A stretch of DNA of 64,000 nucleotides from SZUA-254 sp031379665 (GCA_031379665.1 JANNFI010000074.1:14165-78164), one strand, 5' to 3'; positions 8,037 through 17,649 are shown, counted from the stretch's first letter. Notes: generated by a model not told the origin, from the letters alone. Program-made: numbers and translations.

Positions 8037-9578
8037 ATGAAACTCTCGACCACATTACTCACAGCCATCCTCTGTTTGTCAGCGCTCGACTCCGCAACAT
8101 CGCAGGTCACCAACTTCACCGTCAACGGTTCGACTACCAATTTCACAATGACCTCGGGAGACGCCATCGACTGGAGCTACACCCTTCCCGTCGGCGCGAT
8201 GGCCGAGTGTTACATCTGGATCGACGTCAACGGTAACCACGCGGTCGACCCGGGTACCGACAGGAGCCTGTTCGTCTTCTCGCAGACCGACGGCGATACA
8301 AACGGAAACGGCGGTCCCCCCGATATTGATGGGCTCGCGAACGGGGCGATCCATTTTACCCAGGCCGTTGGTCTGGCCCCCGCCACATACGTCATGGAGT
8401 TTTTGCACAATAGTGTCGGTCAGACGATCTGGGGGGTCGTTGATCCGCTCACCTCTCCGCCATTCTCGGTGTCGGGAACAGTTTCGGGGCCGTTGGGCGT
8501 GGACCTCTCATACCTTGTCATTGAAGCTCAAAGGGATAATGACGACGGGGGGATCTTCTGGGACGCTCTCACGGATTCGCTCGGCGCATACACGATCGAA
8601 ATGAACGATACCACCGGCAATCCGTGGCGCATCCGGATCAATCAGTCTCCATACCCGTATACGGCCTCTCCCCAGGACACGCCCGTCACCATTGACGGCG
8701 ATCTCACCGGCGTCAACTTTACCCTGCAGGGTTCAGCCGCCCAGGTGCTCGGTCGCCTGCTCACCGACACGGGAGATTCGCTCGGGTTCACGTCGGTCTA
8801 TATCTCCAGAATGGACACGAACTTCAGCAACGTGTCGCACTATACGGAGACCGATGCGTCCGGACGTTTTTGGTTCGGAATTCCCCTCGGGGAACTGAAC
8901 GCCCAGCAGTGGAGGATCGGCCAGGGGAACAACAGCCAGCCCATCACCACGCATATGGCGGCTTCGGCCATCGTGCCGGCGCTGAGCGATGGCGACAGCG
9001 TCGTGCAAGACCTGATCGCCCACAGCGTCAACTCCACGATCCAGGGATTCGTGCAGCTCGACGGGTCGCCGCCCGGGTTCCCGGTTACGCTCTATGCGAC
9101 CAACCAGGACTCCGGAGAATCATACTTCACCGCCGATTCTGTCACGGGGAGCTTCTCGATACCGGTGAGCGACCAGATATGGGAATACAATTTATGGCCG
9201 AACAACCCGTTCGGTACGTACCTGTGGCCGAACGTCACGGCACACCCGGGCGACGTTGGGGTCATCTATAATATCACGACCAATGGAGTCGGGGAGATCG
9301 ACGGGCCGCTCCCGTCGGGGTATTACCTGGGGCAGAATTACCCCAACCCGTTCAACCCGCTCACCACGATCACGTATGGCGTGCCGGCGCTCTCGCCGAT
9401 CTTGCTGACGGTGTACGATATGCTCGGAAGGGAGGTGGCGACGCTGGTGAACGAGGTCCAGGATCCGGGGATGAAGACCGTCGTGTTCGACGCGATTACG
9501 CTGCCGAGTGGGGTCTACACCTACAGGATCGTTTCCAGCACGTTTACCGATTCGAGGAAGATGTTGGTCATCAAATAA
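8037..9578 (+). CDS. secreted T9SS cargo protein with carboxypeptidase-regulatory-like repeats
   Basis: 513 residues: signal peptide (MKLSTTLLTAILCLSALDSA), a beta-rich N-terminal domain, then several Ig-like/carboxypeptidase-regulatory-like modules (GTVSGPLGVDLSYLVIEA; GRLLTDTGDSLGFTSVYISR; GFVQLDGSPPGFPVTLYAT). The end is a type IX sorting domain with NYPNPFNP, LLTVYDMLGREVATLV and SGVYTYRI. It should be exported by Sec, moved across the outer membrane by T9SS and anchored or released at the surface. The ATG at 8037 follows AAAGGAATCTC and opens directly into the signal peptide, so it is preferred to the ATG at 8010. A strong promoter lies upstream and a terminator follows. Confidence 0.85.
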   Translation: MKLSTTLLTAILCLSALDSATSQVTNFTVNGSTTNFTMTSGDAIDWSYTLPVGAMAECYIWIDVNGNHAVDPGTDRSLFVFSQTDGDTNGNGGPPDIDGLANGAIHFTQAVGLAPATYVMEFLHNSVGQTIWGVVDPLTSPPFSVSGTVSGPLGVDLSYLVIEAQRDNDDGGIFWDALTDSLGAYTIEMNDTTGNPWRIRINQSPYPYTASPQDTPVTIDGDLTGVNFTLQGSAAQVLGRLLTDTGDSLGFTSVYISRMDTNFSNVSHYTETDASGRFWFGIPLGELNAQQWRIGQGNNSQPITTHMAASAIVPALSDGDSVVQDLIAHSVNSTIQGFVQLDGSPPGFPVTLYATNQDSGESYFTADSVTGSFSIPVSDQIWEYNLWPNNPFGTYLWPNVTAHPGDVGVIYNITTNGVGEIDGPLPSGYYLGQNYPNPFNPLTTITYGVPALSPILLTVYDMLGREVATLVNEVQDPGMKTVVFDAITLPSGVYTYRIVSSTFTDSRKMLVIK

Positions 9579-9618
9579 AGCGAACCCCGGGCTCACCGGG
9601 ATACAGCCTGAAAGCAGA

Positions 9619-9648
9619 AGCCCTGGCCAAAAAGGCCGGGGCTTTTTT
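9619..9648 (+). terminator. rho-independent terminator after the T9SS cargo gene
   Basis: AGCCCTGGCC, a loop of five A, GGCCGGGGCT (one mismatch in a 10-bp stem), then a run of six T. It lies 41 bases after the stop codon. Confidence 0.85.
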
Positions 9649-9688
9649 ATTGCGGCGGGGAGGTTGATTTGCCGGCGTGCGGTTCGCG

Positions 9689-9717
9689 TTGACATTCGTT
9701 CCTGCCATGGGTATATT
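9689..9717 (+). promoter_or_regulatory. sigma70-type promoter abutting the start of the 9726 lipoprotein gene
   Basis: TTGACA (9689-9694), 17-bp spacer, TATATT (9712-9717). Transcription should begin at about 9724, so the mRNA would have almost no leader before the ATG at 9726. Confidence 0.7.
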
Positions 9718-9725
9718 CCGTCAGG

Positions 9726-10295
9726 ATGGCAAACGATAAAATATTACTCTATGCTGCACTGTGCAGTCTTCTCCTCTCCTCGTGCGCGGCGAAAACCGAC
9801 AGGGGTCCGCAGATCACCCTCCTCGACTTCAAGACGCAAAACGTCGAGCGGTTGCATTCAGGGATCGAGCGGCTGGTGGGGGAGGACAGCGCGGGCGATG
9901 CGGCGATGGAGTACGTGCGGAACTATGAGGATGACCTGGTCAAATATTATCCGATCAAGGAAGAGTCCATCGCCCCTGCGGAACCGGATCTCCACCCGAA
10001 CGAACTTGCCTTAATTTACAGGATTGAGGAAACCTCAAAGCTTCCTCAAAAAATTCCCATCAACCCCGATCCCCAAACACGCCGGTTCCTCGATTTCCTA
10101 AAAACCCAACGGATGACCGCGATGACTGAACTTCGGAGGAATCACGATGAATTCGTTGCGACCGGCAGCCCCGCGGCCGCGAGGATGGGCCTCGTAACCG
10201 CCTACGTCGCCACGACCGCTGCCCCGTCCCCGAACGATCTCGACCTCATCGTGGAACTCGTCGACCCAATGTTAAAGGCGCTCACGCCCCGGTAA
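9726..10295 (+). CDS. hypothetical lipoprotein
   Basis: 189 residues. The N-terminus has a hydrophobic stretch and a lipobox (LLLSSC, Cys at about residue 19), so it is probably an exported lipoprotein. The rest is hydrophilic and mostly helical, with no cysteine pairs and no motif I recognise; I cannot assign a family. The promoter boxes lie so close to the ATG that the transcript should be nearly leaderless. The last 14 bases overlap the convergent histidine kinase gene, with no terminator between them. Confidence 0.65.
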   Translation: MANDKILLYAALCSLLLSSCAAKTDRGPQITLLDFKTQNVERLHSGIERLVGEDSAGDAAMEYVRNYEDDLVKYYPIKEESIAPAEPDLHPNELALIYRIEETSKLPQKIPINPDPQTRRFLDFLKTQRMTAMTELRRNHDEFVATGSPAAARMGLVTAYVATTAAPSPNDLDLIVELVDPMLKALTPR

Positions 10296-13170
10296 GTTCG
10301 TCGAGGGCCGCGACGACGCCGGCAATCTGCTTGCCGATTTCCTCCAGCGGTACCGCGACCTCGTTCATCCTGCCGGCCTTCCCCGCTGTTTCGATCACCG
10401 CGCAACATCCCGCCACTCCGTTTATGCCCAGGTTGGAGCTGCTCCCCCTGAGCCGGTGCGCTGCCCGCGAAAGTCCGTCCTTGTCGGAGGCCAGGCAGGC
10501 CTCCCGCATCACCTTGTGAAGGTTGACGATTTCCCCCTTGTAGAGACCGGCGAGCTGTACCAGGAGCTCGGCCCCACCCTGTAGCTGTCTGATCTCTTCG
10601 ATCCGCCGGGGATCGATGAGATCGGGTTTCCGCAGATCCGGGACCGGCCGTACGCCGGACGGTGAGACCCTGACAGTGGGATCCTTCCGGATGAGGAGCC
10701 CCCACCTCGCGATCCGCTGCTGAAGATCCTCGAGCCTGATCGGTTTGCTGAGGTGGTCGTTCATTCCCGCCTCGAAACACCGACGCTTGTCGTCCTCCAT
10801 CGCGTATGCCGTCGTACCGATGACGATCGGCTGCCTGTCCGCGGGAATCTCCCGCCTGATCGCGCGGGTCGCCTCGAGGCCGTCCATCACAGGCATCTCG
10901 ACGTCCATAAACACGACGTCGTATTCCTTCCCGTGAACGGCCAGGAGCGCTTCGGAGCCGTTCACGACGACGTCGGCGGTGTATCCCATATGCCTCAGGA
11001 TGTGGAGCATCAGCGTACGGTTGACCTGATTGTCTTCCGCGATCAGGAGGCGCAGGGGAAGGCGCGAGGCGAGGCCCGCATCGAGTTTCGGGCGGACCTC
11101 ATCCGGGCGGACGACACTCTTCGAACCGGCGAGGACCTCCATCAGGATTTCGTAGAGCTGGGATTTTTTCACCGGCTTGGTCACCTGGGCCGAGAAATAG
11201 TCGTCGGCGGGGGTCCCGGTCTTCTCCTGTTTCCCCAGCGATGAGAGCAGGATCAGGGGCAGCTCCTTGCGGCCACGCAACGCGCGGACCTCGGCCGCCA
11301 TTCCCATCCCGTCCATCCCGGGCATCTGCATATCGAGGATCGCCACGTCGTACTTATCGCCGCGCCGGATCCACCCGATTGCCTCCGCCGCCGAGGTCGT
11401 GGCCGAGGCGATCATCCCCCAGTGCTCGCACTGGAGTCCCAGGATGGTAAGGTTCGTCACGTTGTCATCGACGAGCAGGACCCGCTTGCCGGTCAGCTGT
11501 GGGACTCGTGTGCGGGGCGGTTCTGTCCCCGACGGCTCGGCCGGGGAGGTCGCGATCGTGAACGAAAAGGTGGACCCGCGGCCTTCCTCCGATTCAACGG
11601 AGATTGTCCCGCCCATCAACTGAACGAGCCGGGCGCAGATCGCGAGGCCGAGGCCGGTGCCCCCGAACCTGCGCGTGGTGGAACTGTCGACCTGGATGAA
11701 CGGCTTGAAGAGCCCGCCGATCTTTTCGCGGGGGATGCCGATTCCGGTGTCGCGTACGATGTACCGTAGGACGAAGTCCTGCCCGCTCTTCGATTCGACG
11801 GAAACGGAGACGAATATTTCACCCTTCCCGGTGAATTTGAGGGCGTTGTTCGTAAGGTTGATCAGCACCTGCCTGAGCCGTGAGGGATCCCCCACGATCG
11901 CCACGGGCACATCGGGGTCGATCGAGTAGACGAGGTCGATGCCGCGCTCGCGGGCCTTGTGGGCCACGAGTTCGAACGCGTCCTCGATGCAGCGGCCGAC
12001 GTCCACCGGTTCGTGTTCGAGTTCGAGGCGGGTCGATTCGATCTTCGAGAAGTCGAGGATGTCGTTGATGACGGCCAGGAGTGATTCGCCGCTCAGGCGG
12101 ATCGTGTCAAGGTATTCCCGCTGATGCGGCTCCAGTTGCGTTTCGAGCATCAGCCCCGTCATCCCGATGACGGCGTTCAATGGCGTGCGGATCTCGTGGC
12201 TCATGATCGCAAGGAATTCCGATTTGGATTTCGCCGCCCGCTCGGCGATATCCTTCGCGATGAAGAGGTCGGCCTCGGCGTGTTTCCGTTCGATGAACTG
12301 CCCGATCTGGCTCCCGAGCGCCTCCATCATCCGCAGGAGGTCCTCATCGGGTTCGCGAATGTCGCGGTGGAAAAACTCCAGGACGCCAATGACGCCGGTA
12401 TCGATGTGAATGGGAAATCCACACGCCCCGTGGAGCCCTTCCTTCGCGGCGATCGGCGCCCGCGGGAAATTCGGGTCGCTGACGACGTCCACGATCCACG
12501 CCGACCGACCGTCCTTCCAGACTCGCCCGGGAAGCCCGACGCCGGGCCGGAAACAAGTCGAGCGCGATAACGAATCGAAATCCGGTATGGAGAGGTCCGG
12601 ACGGTGCCAGATGTCGACATTGCGGATCACCGTGTCGACCGTGTCCACCTGCCATAGCCCGCCGACCTCCCAACCCGTCGCCTCGCAAATCGTGCGGAGG
12701 AGGACGGGCGCGGCCTCGCGGAGAGAGTGGGCCCCCGCGAGGATCCGGGCGACGGCGTACTGGACCTCCAATCGAACTTCCGCGCGGCGGCGCTCGGTGG
12801 TGTCGCTGAACGCGACGATCGCAAACTCGATCGTCCCGTCGGCGCCGAAGATCGGCGCCCCGTTGACAGTGATCGGGATCGCGCGGTCTTCGTGCCGGAT
12901 TTCCAGGTCATCGACCATCACCGACTCGCCCGCGAGCGCCCTGACGATCGGCAGTTCCCCGGTCGGGCATTCCACATCCGTCCCTCTGCGGAAGACCCGG
13001 TAGGTGACGGCGAGGTCGTCGCGATCGATGCCGCCGACGATCCCTCGTCCGAGCAGCCTCACGGCCTCCTTGTTCGCGTAGTACGGTTTCCCCGTTCCGT
13101 CCACGACGAAGATCCCCACCGGGACGGCCTCGAGGAATTGAAACAGCGACCGGGTCCGTTCAGTTTCCAT
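10282..13170 (-). CDS. hybrid sensor histidine kinase (PAS-GAF-HisKA-HATPase-REC-REC-HPt)
   Basis: 962 residues with no membrane segment, so a soluble cytoplasmic kinase. Domains: PAS (about 10-125), GAF (140-295), HisKA with phospho-acceptor His325 in MSHEIRTPLN, HATPase_c (390-541; N box NLTNNALKF, G boxes DTGIGIP and GGTGLGLA), first receiver with Asp613, second receiver with Asp756, and an HPt domain with His905 in AAHRLRGSSSNLG. The layout allows an internal phosphorelay from His325 through a receiver to His905, then to an external partner. Its start overlaps the end of the upstream receiver/ATPase gene by 11 bases, so that protein is a likely partner. The signal bound by PAS/GAF is unknown. 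Confidence 0.92.
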   Translation of the reverse strand: METERTRSLFQFLEAVPVGIFVVDGTGKPYYANKEAVRLLGRGIVGGIDRDDLAVTYRVFRRGTDVECPTGELPIVRALAGESVMVDDLEIRHEDRAIPITVNGAPIFGADGTIEFAIVAFSDTTERRRAEVRLEVQYAVARILAGAHSLREAAPVLLRTICEATGWEVGGLWQVDTVDTVIRNVDIWHRPDLSIPDFDSLSRSTCFRPGVGLPGRVWKDGRSAWIVDVVSDPNFPRAPIAAKEGLHGACGFPIHIDTGVIGVLEFFHRDIREPDEDLLRMMEALGSQIGQFIERKHAEADLFIAKDIAERAAKSKSEFLAIMSHEIRTPLNAVIGMTGLMLETQLEPHQREYLDTIRLSGESLLAVINDILDFSKIESTRLELEHEPVDVGRCIEDAFELVAHKARERGIDLVYSIDPDVPVAIVGDPSRLRQVLINLTNNALKFTGKGEIFVSVSVESKSGQDFVLRYIVRDTGIGIPREKIGGLFKPFIQVDSSTTRRFGGTGLGLAICARLVQLMGGTISVESEEGRGSTFSFTIATSPAEPSGTEPPRTRVPQLTGKRVLLVDDNVTNLTILGLQCEHWGMIASATTSAAEAIGWIRRGDKYDVAILDMQMPGMDGMGMAAEVRALRGRKELPLILLSSLGKQEKTGTPADDYFSAQVTKPVKKSQLYEILMEVLAGSKSVVRPDEVRPKLDAGLASRLPLRLLIAEDNQVNRTLMLHILRHMGYTADVVVNGSEALLAVHGKEYDVVFMDVEMPVMDGLEATRAIRREIPADRQPIVIGTTAYAMEDDKRRCFEAGMNDHLSKPIRLEDLQQRIARWGLLIRKDPTVRVSPSGVRPVPDLRKPDLIDPRRIEEIRQLQGGAELLVQLAGLYKGEIVNLHKVMREACLASDKDGLSRAAHRLRGSSSNLGINGVAGCCAVIETAGKAGRMNEVAVPLEEIGKQIAGVVAALDELTGA

Positions 13171-14050
13171 CGGTGAACGGGACGGTGATGCGGACCTTGT
13201 TGCCGGAGCCGAGGTATTCGAGTTTCAAATTCATCCCCGCCATCGCGATTCCCCGGCCGTGGTTGTCGAAGACCCTCGTCGCGTCGAAGGCGAGGTATTT
13301 TTTAAAATCGAACCCGGGGCCCTGGTCTTCGATGTGGACGACCATCGAGTCGTTCGACTTCCCGATGCGGACTTCGACGTACTTCTCCGCGTGGGCGGGG
13401 AGCCGGAGCCTGCGGCGGACTTCCGCCCCCCAGGTCCCGGCCGTCATCAGCTCGGATTTTTCGTCGTAGGTGATGCCGAGGTTGCCGTGTTCCACGGCGT
13501 TAAGGAGTATCTCGTGGATGAGGGTTGTCTTCTCGGGGACGGGGCAGGCGTTGGAGATCCAGAGGGTGAAGCGTTCGGCTTCCTCGAGGGTCCGGTACCG
13601 GAACGTCCCGGCGACGATCCCGCCGAACGGGTTCTGGCTCTGCGCCAGCCGGTCCCTGAGGGCGAGTTTGTAGGCGTAATCGTTGACGGCTGCTTCGACG
13701 ATCGAGAGCAGGACCTGCGTGTTGAACGGCTTGGTGAGGTAATAGAACGCCCCGGCATCGATGCCCTCTCGGATGTTTTCGGCGCTGTCCCTGGACGTCT
13801 GCATCACGACGGGGAGGTCGCGGTGTTCAGCCTGGAGTTTCAGCCAGCGGAGGAGGTCAATGCCGGTCATTATCGGCATCTCCCAGTCGAGGAGGATCGC
13901 CGAGAATCGTTCCTGTCCGGACTCGATGCGGGTGCGGGCTTCTTCGCCGTCGGAGACGCACACGGGCGCATACCCCGCCTGCACGAGGGCGGTCGATATG
14001 GTCAGCTGTATCAACCGATCGTCGTCGGCGATGAGAATCGATTCAGCCAT
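13160..14050 (-). CDS. response regulator with RsbW-like ATPase output domain
   Basis: 296 residues. The receiver domain (1-122) has the acidic pair Asp10/Asp11, phospho-acceptor Asp55 and Lys107. The C-terminal part (about 150-290) is a GHKL ATPase of the anti-sigma-factor/serine kinase type: N box HEILLNAVEHGN at 179-190 and G boxes EDQGPGF and GRGIAMAG. It would couple phosphorelay input to a kinase of the RsbW/SpoIIAB kind, whose partner would be a STAS anti-sigma antagonist. No intact STAS gene lies nearby. SpoIIE-type phosphatases do occur at 35.6-38.6 kb. The gene overlaps the hybrid kinase and has its own promoter. Confidence 0.85.
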   Translation of the reverse strand: MAESILIADDDRLIQLTISTALVQAGYAPVCVSDGEEARTRIESGQERFSAILLDWEMPIMTGIDLLRWLKLQAEHRDLPVVMQTSRDSAENIREGIDAGAFYYLTKPFNTQVLLSIVEAAVNDYAYKLALRDRLAQSQNPFGGIVAGTFRYRTLEEAERFTLWISNACPVPEKTTLIHEILLNAVEHGNLGITYDEKSELMTAGTWGAEVRRRLRLPAHAEKYVEVRIGKSNDSMVVHIEDQGPGFDFKKYLAFDATRVFDNHGRGIAMAGMNLKLEYLGSGNKVRITVPFTDGN

Positions 14051-14121
14051 CGGACATCCCTAACCTGATCGTGGAGTGGAGCCGTGCGATGCCCAGGCGG
14101 GCAATGGAGGAGTACTTCAGG

Positions 14122-14149
14122 AATATAGAAAACTTTCCCGCTTTGTCAA
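14122..14149 (-). promoter_or_regulatory. promoter of the response regulator/hybrid kinase operon
   Basis: Minus strand TTGACA (14144-14149), 16-bp spacer, TATATT (14122-14127), about 70 bases before the ATG at 14050. Confidence 0.65.
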
Positions 14150-14155
14150 CGCGGA

Positions 14156-14184
14156 TTGATTGTAACACCGCGGATGGTTATCTT
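14156..14184 (+). promoter_or_regulatory. promoter of the SIMPL gene, back to back with the regulator promoter
   Basis: TTGATT (14156-14161), 17-bp spacer, TATCTT (14179-14184). Initiation near 14191 would leave about a 13-base leader before the ATG at 14204. Confidence 0.5.
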
Positions 14185-14203
14185 TGGCCATACACGCCAT
14201 CCA

Positions 14204-14914
14204 ATGACCAACAAAAACGCGTTCATCCTCGGCATCTGCCTCTTAGCGGGACTCGGCCTGCTCGGATATTTCATTGCGGGCGGACTGGTGGGAATGAAGG
14301 AACTCGACCGCACCATCGCGGTCAAGGGGCTCTCCGAACGAGAGGTCGCGGCCGACATCGCGATCTGGCCGATCAAATTCCTGGAAGCCGAGAACGATCT
14401 GGGCGCTCTCTACTCGGCAATCCAGCGGAAGAACGACCTGATCGTCGGGTTCCTCAAAAAGAACGGGTTCCAGGAAGGTGAAATCACCGTCTCGGCGCCG
14501 TCCGTCACCGACAAACGTGCGCAGGAGTGGGGGAATTCCGCCGGTGTGGGGTTCAGGTACTCCGGGGCTTCAACGGTGAGCGTCTATTCGACGAACGTCG
14601 CGCTGGTGCTCGATACCCGGGAGAAACTCCTCGAGCTGGGGAAGATGGGGATAGCCATCTCGGGACAGGACTACGAATCACGGACGACGTTCCTGTATTC
14701 GAAACTGAACGTGATCAAGCCGGCGATGATCGAAGAGGCGACGAAGAACGGGCGCGAGGTGGCGGAGAAATTCGCGCAGGACTCGAACAGCGAGCTCGGT
14801 AAGATCAGGAAGGCGACGCAGGGCCAGTTCACCATCGAGGACCGGGACGCCAACACACCGCACGTCAAGAAAATACGGGTCGTCGCGACGATCGAGTACT
14901 ATCTCTCCGATTGA
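14204..14914 (+). CDS. SIMPL-domain (DUF541) protein, membrane-anchored
   Basis: 236 residues: one N-terminal hydrophobic segment (FILGICLLAGLGLLGYFIAGG) that can act as an anchor or uncleaved signal, followed by a SIMPL/DUF541 domain starting at KELDRTIAVKGLSEREV. The family forms periplasmic or outer-membrane-associated assemblies in some bacteria; its precise role is not settled. The ATG at 14204 puts the hydrophobic segment at the N-terminus and is preferred to the in-frame start at 14156, which lies inside the promoter. The next gene starts within 3 bases of the stop, so they are co-transcribed. Confidence 0.82.
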   Translation: MTNKNAFILGICLLAGLGLLGYFIAGGLVGMKELDRTIAVKGLSEREVAADIAIWPIKFLEAENDLGALYSAIQRKNDLIVGFLKKNGFQEGEITVSAPSVTDKRAQEWGNSAGVGFRYSGASTVSVYSTNVALVLDTREKLLELGKMGIAISGQDYESRTTFLYSKLNVIKPAMIEEATKNGREVAEKFAQDSNSELGKIRKATQGQFTIEDRDANTPHVKKIRVVATIEYYLSD

Positions 14915-14916
14915 AC

Positions 14917-15831
14917 ATGCGCATCGTAGTGTTGTCCATTGTTCTGGCAGGATGCCTCATACCCACAGTTCAGCTCCGGGCCCAGGGTTGCAGTGACGCA
15001 GGGTTTTGCACGCTTCAGAGCATCAAGCCGACGGCTGAAGATTCGGCGTCGATGGGCCTGCTGAATTCCCTGAAGGTCGGTGGATCCTATGGCAAGGGCG
15101 ACTACGGCGTGAAGGCGTGGGCCGGGTACCTTGAATTCGACCGCTCGGTGAGCCCGGATCTGGAGGTGAGTGGAAAGTTGACATTCGCATCTCAGTCAGG
15201 TTCATCCGCAACGTCGACAGGGATCTCCGATCTGTTCCTGAGCGCGAACCACAGGGTTTTAAATGCCGCGAGTGTCACTCTCGGAGTGAAAATTCCGCTG
15301 AACGAGGCCAATAAAACCCTCGACGGCAGATCGCTGCCGATGGATTACCAAACGAGCCTTGGGACACTTGACCTCATCATCGGGATCGGCTACCGGGCGG
15401 GAGCGACGAGCTTCCAGGCCGCGATCCAACAACCGCTTTCGAACAACGGCAACGGGTTTCTAGCATCGGAGTACCCGCCGGGTTCGGAATTCAGCGTCAT
15501 CCCATCCACCAATATGTTCGTCCGCCGCGGAGACGTTCTGCTCCGCGCGTCCCACCGAGTCTCCCTGACCGACGGTTGGACCGTCACGCCGGGGATACTC
15601 CCGATCTACCATCTCTCCGACGACCGGTACACCGACGCTGGCGGAGTCGAGCGGGATATCTCCGGGTCGAAGGGCCTCACGTTGAACGGAATTCTATTCG
15701 TTGAATATTTTCCCGGAGGGGCTGACGCCCTGGAGCTGACCTTCGGGGTGCCGTTCATCACGCGGGATTCCCGTCCCGACGGCCTGACGAGAAGTTATGT
15801 CATCGGAGTAGAGTACCGCCATTCTTTCTGA
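14917..15831 (+). CDS. predicted outer membrane beta-barrel protein
   Basis: About 304 residues. A signal peptide (MRIVVLSIVLAGCLIPTVQLRAQ) precedes a small Cys-containing segment (GCSDAGFCTLQ) and a barrel of alternating strands, ending GVEYRHSF with the terminal aromatic residue expected for Bam substrates. No cofactor or enzyme motif is visible. It follows the SIMPL gene without a gap (a TTG at 14911 would overlap the stop, and the ATG at 14917 is preferred), so both may serve the envelope together. Function unknown. Confidence 0.65.
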   Translation: MRIVVLSIVLAGCLIPTVQLRAQGCSDAGFCTLQSIKPTAEDSASMGLLNSLKVGGSYGKGDYGVKAWAGYLEFDRSVSPDLEVSGKLTFASQSGSSATSTGISDLFLSANHRVLNAASVTLGVKIPLNEANKTLDGRSLPMDYQTSLGTLDLIIGIGYRAGATSFQAAIQQPLSNNGNGFLASEYPPGSEFSVIPSTNMFVRRGDVLLRASHRVSLTDGWTVTPGILPIYHLSDDRYTDAGGVERDISGSKGLTLNGILFVEYFPGGADALELTFGVPFITRDSRPDGLTRSYVIGVEYRHSF

Positions 15832-15884
15832 GCCCGGCGATCCCGACCCGAGCATTACTGTTGACGCATCCGTAGGAGGAGTGC

Positions 15885-17555
15885 TCAGGGGGGAGACAGG
15901 GGTGCGGATCGTGCGACCTTGAACAGGCCCGCGATCGTCAGGAACATCGCGAGACCGATGAGCGCCATCGAGGCGACGGCGTTGATGAGCGCGATGTCCA
16001 TTCCTTCCGTCTTCCCGAAGTTCGCGATCGTCAATCCCCCCAGCGACCACAAGGTAATTACCAGCACGAAGAGCATCGGCAGGAGGGTGAACCATATGCG
16101 CTTACGCGACTTGTAGAGCCAGACGGTGATCGAGAGGAGTGTGAGCGCGGCGAGGAGCTGGTTGGCGCTGCCGAAGAGTGTCCAGAAGTTCACCCACGAC
16201 CCCTCCGGTGCGGTCGAAATGATGTAGGCGGGGAGGGCGATGGTGAGGAGCGTCGCCGCCACCGAACCGGCCGCCCCCTTCCAACCGAACAACTCCTGTA
16301 TGATGTACCTCCCGAGGCGCGTGCAGACGTCGAGCGTGTCGAACACGAACGTCGAGAACGCCATCGCTCCGAAGGTGATAGCGAACGGGAGGTTTTCCTT
16401 CCCAATCAGTATCGTGAGGAATTCGCCGATCCCGTTGCCGTAGATCGTTCCCGGCTTCAGCCCCCTGATGCTCTCCGGGGCGGCGATCATCACCGTCACC
16501 AGCGCGATGAGCGCGACGAACCCTTCGGCGAGCATCCCCCCGTATCCCACCGGCTGCATATGCGACTCGCGGTCGATCTGTTTCGAGGTCGTGCCCGAGC
16601 ATACGAGGCCGTGGAAACCGGAGCAGGCGCCGCAGGCGATCGTTACAAACAGAAACGGGAACATCGAACCGGTGAGGCCGCCGGCGTCCCAGCTTTTCAC
16701 CGCCGGCGCCTGGATTTCGTATCCTCCGAAGAACACGCCGATGACGCCGAGGGCGAGCGCGAAAAAGAGCACGAACCCCCCGAGGTACCCGCGCGGCTGG
16801 AGGAGGAGCCAGACTGGCGCTAGCGATCCGATGGCGCAGTAGGCCAGAATAAGCAGGCCCCAGGTCCGCGCGTCGAGGATGAAGACGGTGGAGATCTGTG
16901 TCCCGAGCCAGACGACGGCGAACGTCGCGGGGACGAAGATGACCGAAACGAGCCAGAGCGGAGGATTGAGGAACCGCTGGACGAGGCCCATAACAACGGC
17001 GAGCGCGAGGTACATCACGGCCGCGGCCGCCACCGCGCCGCCGGGGTCGAACGTTACGGCCGTCCCTTCGAGTTCCTCGATGCGGCTGACGAAGCTCCCG
17101 GCGGTGATGTCGGCAAAGGCGACGACGACGTAAATAAGGGCGATCCAGATGAAGGCCATCATCGCGAGGCCGGCGCGCGGCCCCAGGTGCTCGCGGGTGA
17201 TGCTCGCGATCGAACAGGCGCCGTGTCGCACCGAGGCGGTGAGGCTGCTGAAGTCGTGGACGGCGCCGATGAAGACGACCCCGAGGCTTATCCAGAGGAG
17301 GCACGGGAGCCATCCCCAGGTCTGGCTCGCAAGGATCGGCCCGGCGATCGGGCCTGCCGCGGCAATGGCTGAAAAGTGCTGGGCGAAGAGATAGAACGGT
17401 TTCGTGGGAACGAAATCAACGCCGTCGGACTGTTTGTGCGCGGGCGTGGGGCTCGAGTCGTCGGGCGTGAAATGCCCCGCGACCCAGCGCCCGTACAACC
17501 GGTACGCGGCCACCAGGAAGACAAGGAACGCAAGCGCAAGAACGGGAAGACTCAT
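15885..17555 (-). CDS. cstA: carbon starvation protein CstA family transporter
   Basis: 556 residues with about sixteen hydrophobic segments. Characteristic stretches are DGVDFVPTKPFYLFAQHFSAIA, AGPIAGPILASQTWGWLP and GACSGFHGLVCSGTTSKQ. CstA proteins take up peptides and, in enterobacteria, pyruvate across the inner membrane during carbon limitation. This copy is shorter than the about 700-residue enterobacterial form and matches the short version common in Bacteroidota. It stands alone between an outer membrane protein and the DUF4397 genes. A plausible promoter lies at 17583-17610. Confidence 0.92.
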   Translation of the reverse strand: MSLPVLALAFLVFLVAAYRLYGRWVAGHFTPDDSSPTPAHKQSDGVDFVPTKPFYLFAQHFSAIAAAGPIAGPILASQTWGWLPCLLWISLGVVFIGAVHDFSSLTASVRHGACSIASITREHLGPRAGLAMMAFIWIALIYVVVAFADITAGSFVSRIEELEGTAVTFDPGGAVAAAAVMYLALAVVMGLVQRFLNPPLWLVSVIFVPATFAVVWLGTQISTVFILDARTWGLLILAYCAIGSLAPVWLLLQPRGYLGGFVLFFALALGVIGVFFGGYEIQAPAVKSWDAGGLTGSMFPFLFVTIACGACSGFHGLVCSGTTSKQIDRESHMQPVGYGGMLAEGFVALIALVTVMIAAPESIRGLKPGTIYGNGIGEFLTILIGKENLPFAITFGAMAFSTFVFDTLDVCTRLGRYIIQELFGWKGAAGSVAATLLTIALPAYIISTAPEGSWVNFWTLFGSANQLLAALTLLSITVWLYKSRKRIWFTLLPMLFVLVITLWSLGGLTIANFGKTEGMDIALINAVASMALIGLAMFLTIAGLFKVARSAPLSPP

Positions 17556-17582
17556 CCGACGATCCCTGAAAGTGAACCCGGG

Positions 17583-17610
17583 AATATCGGAAATTCCGGG
17601 CTATTGTGAA
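17583..17610 (-). promoter_or_regulatory. possible cstA promoter
   Basis: Minus strand TTCACA (17605-17610), 16-bp spacer, GATATT (17583-17588), 27 bases before the cstA ATG. The -10 box is a 4 of 6 match. Confidence 0.4.
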
Positions 17611-17649
17611 ATAGCGCGCCGCGTGCGGAGGATCCGATGGGGACCAAAT

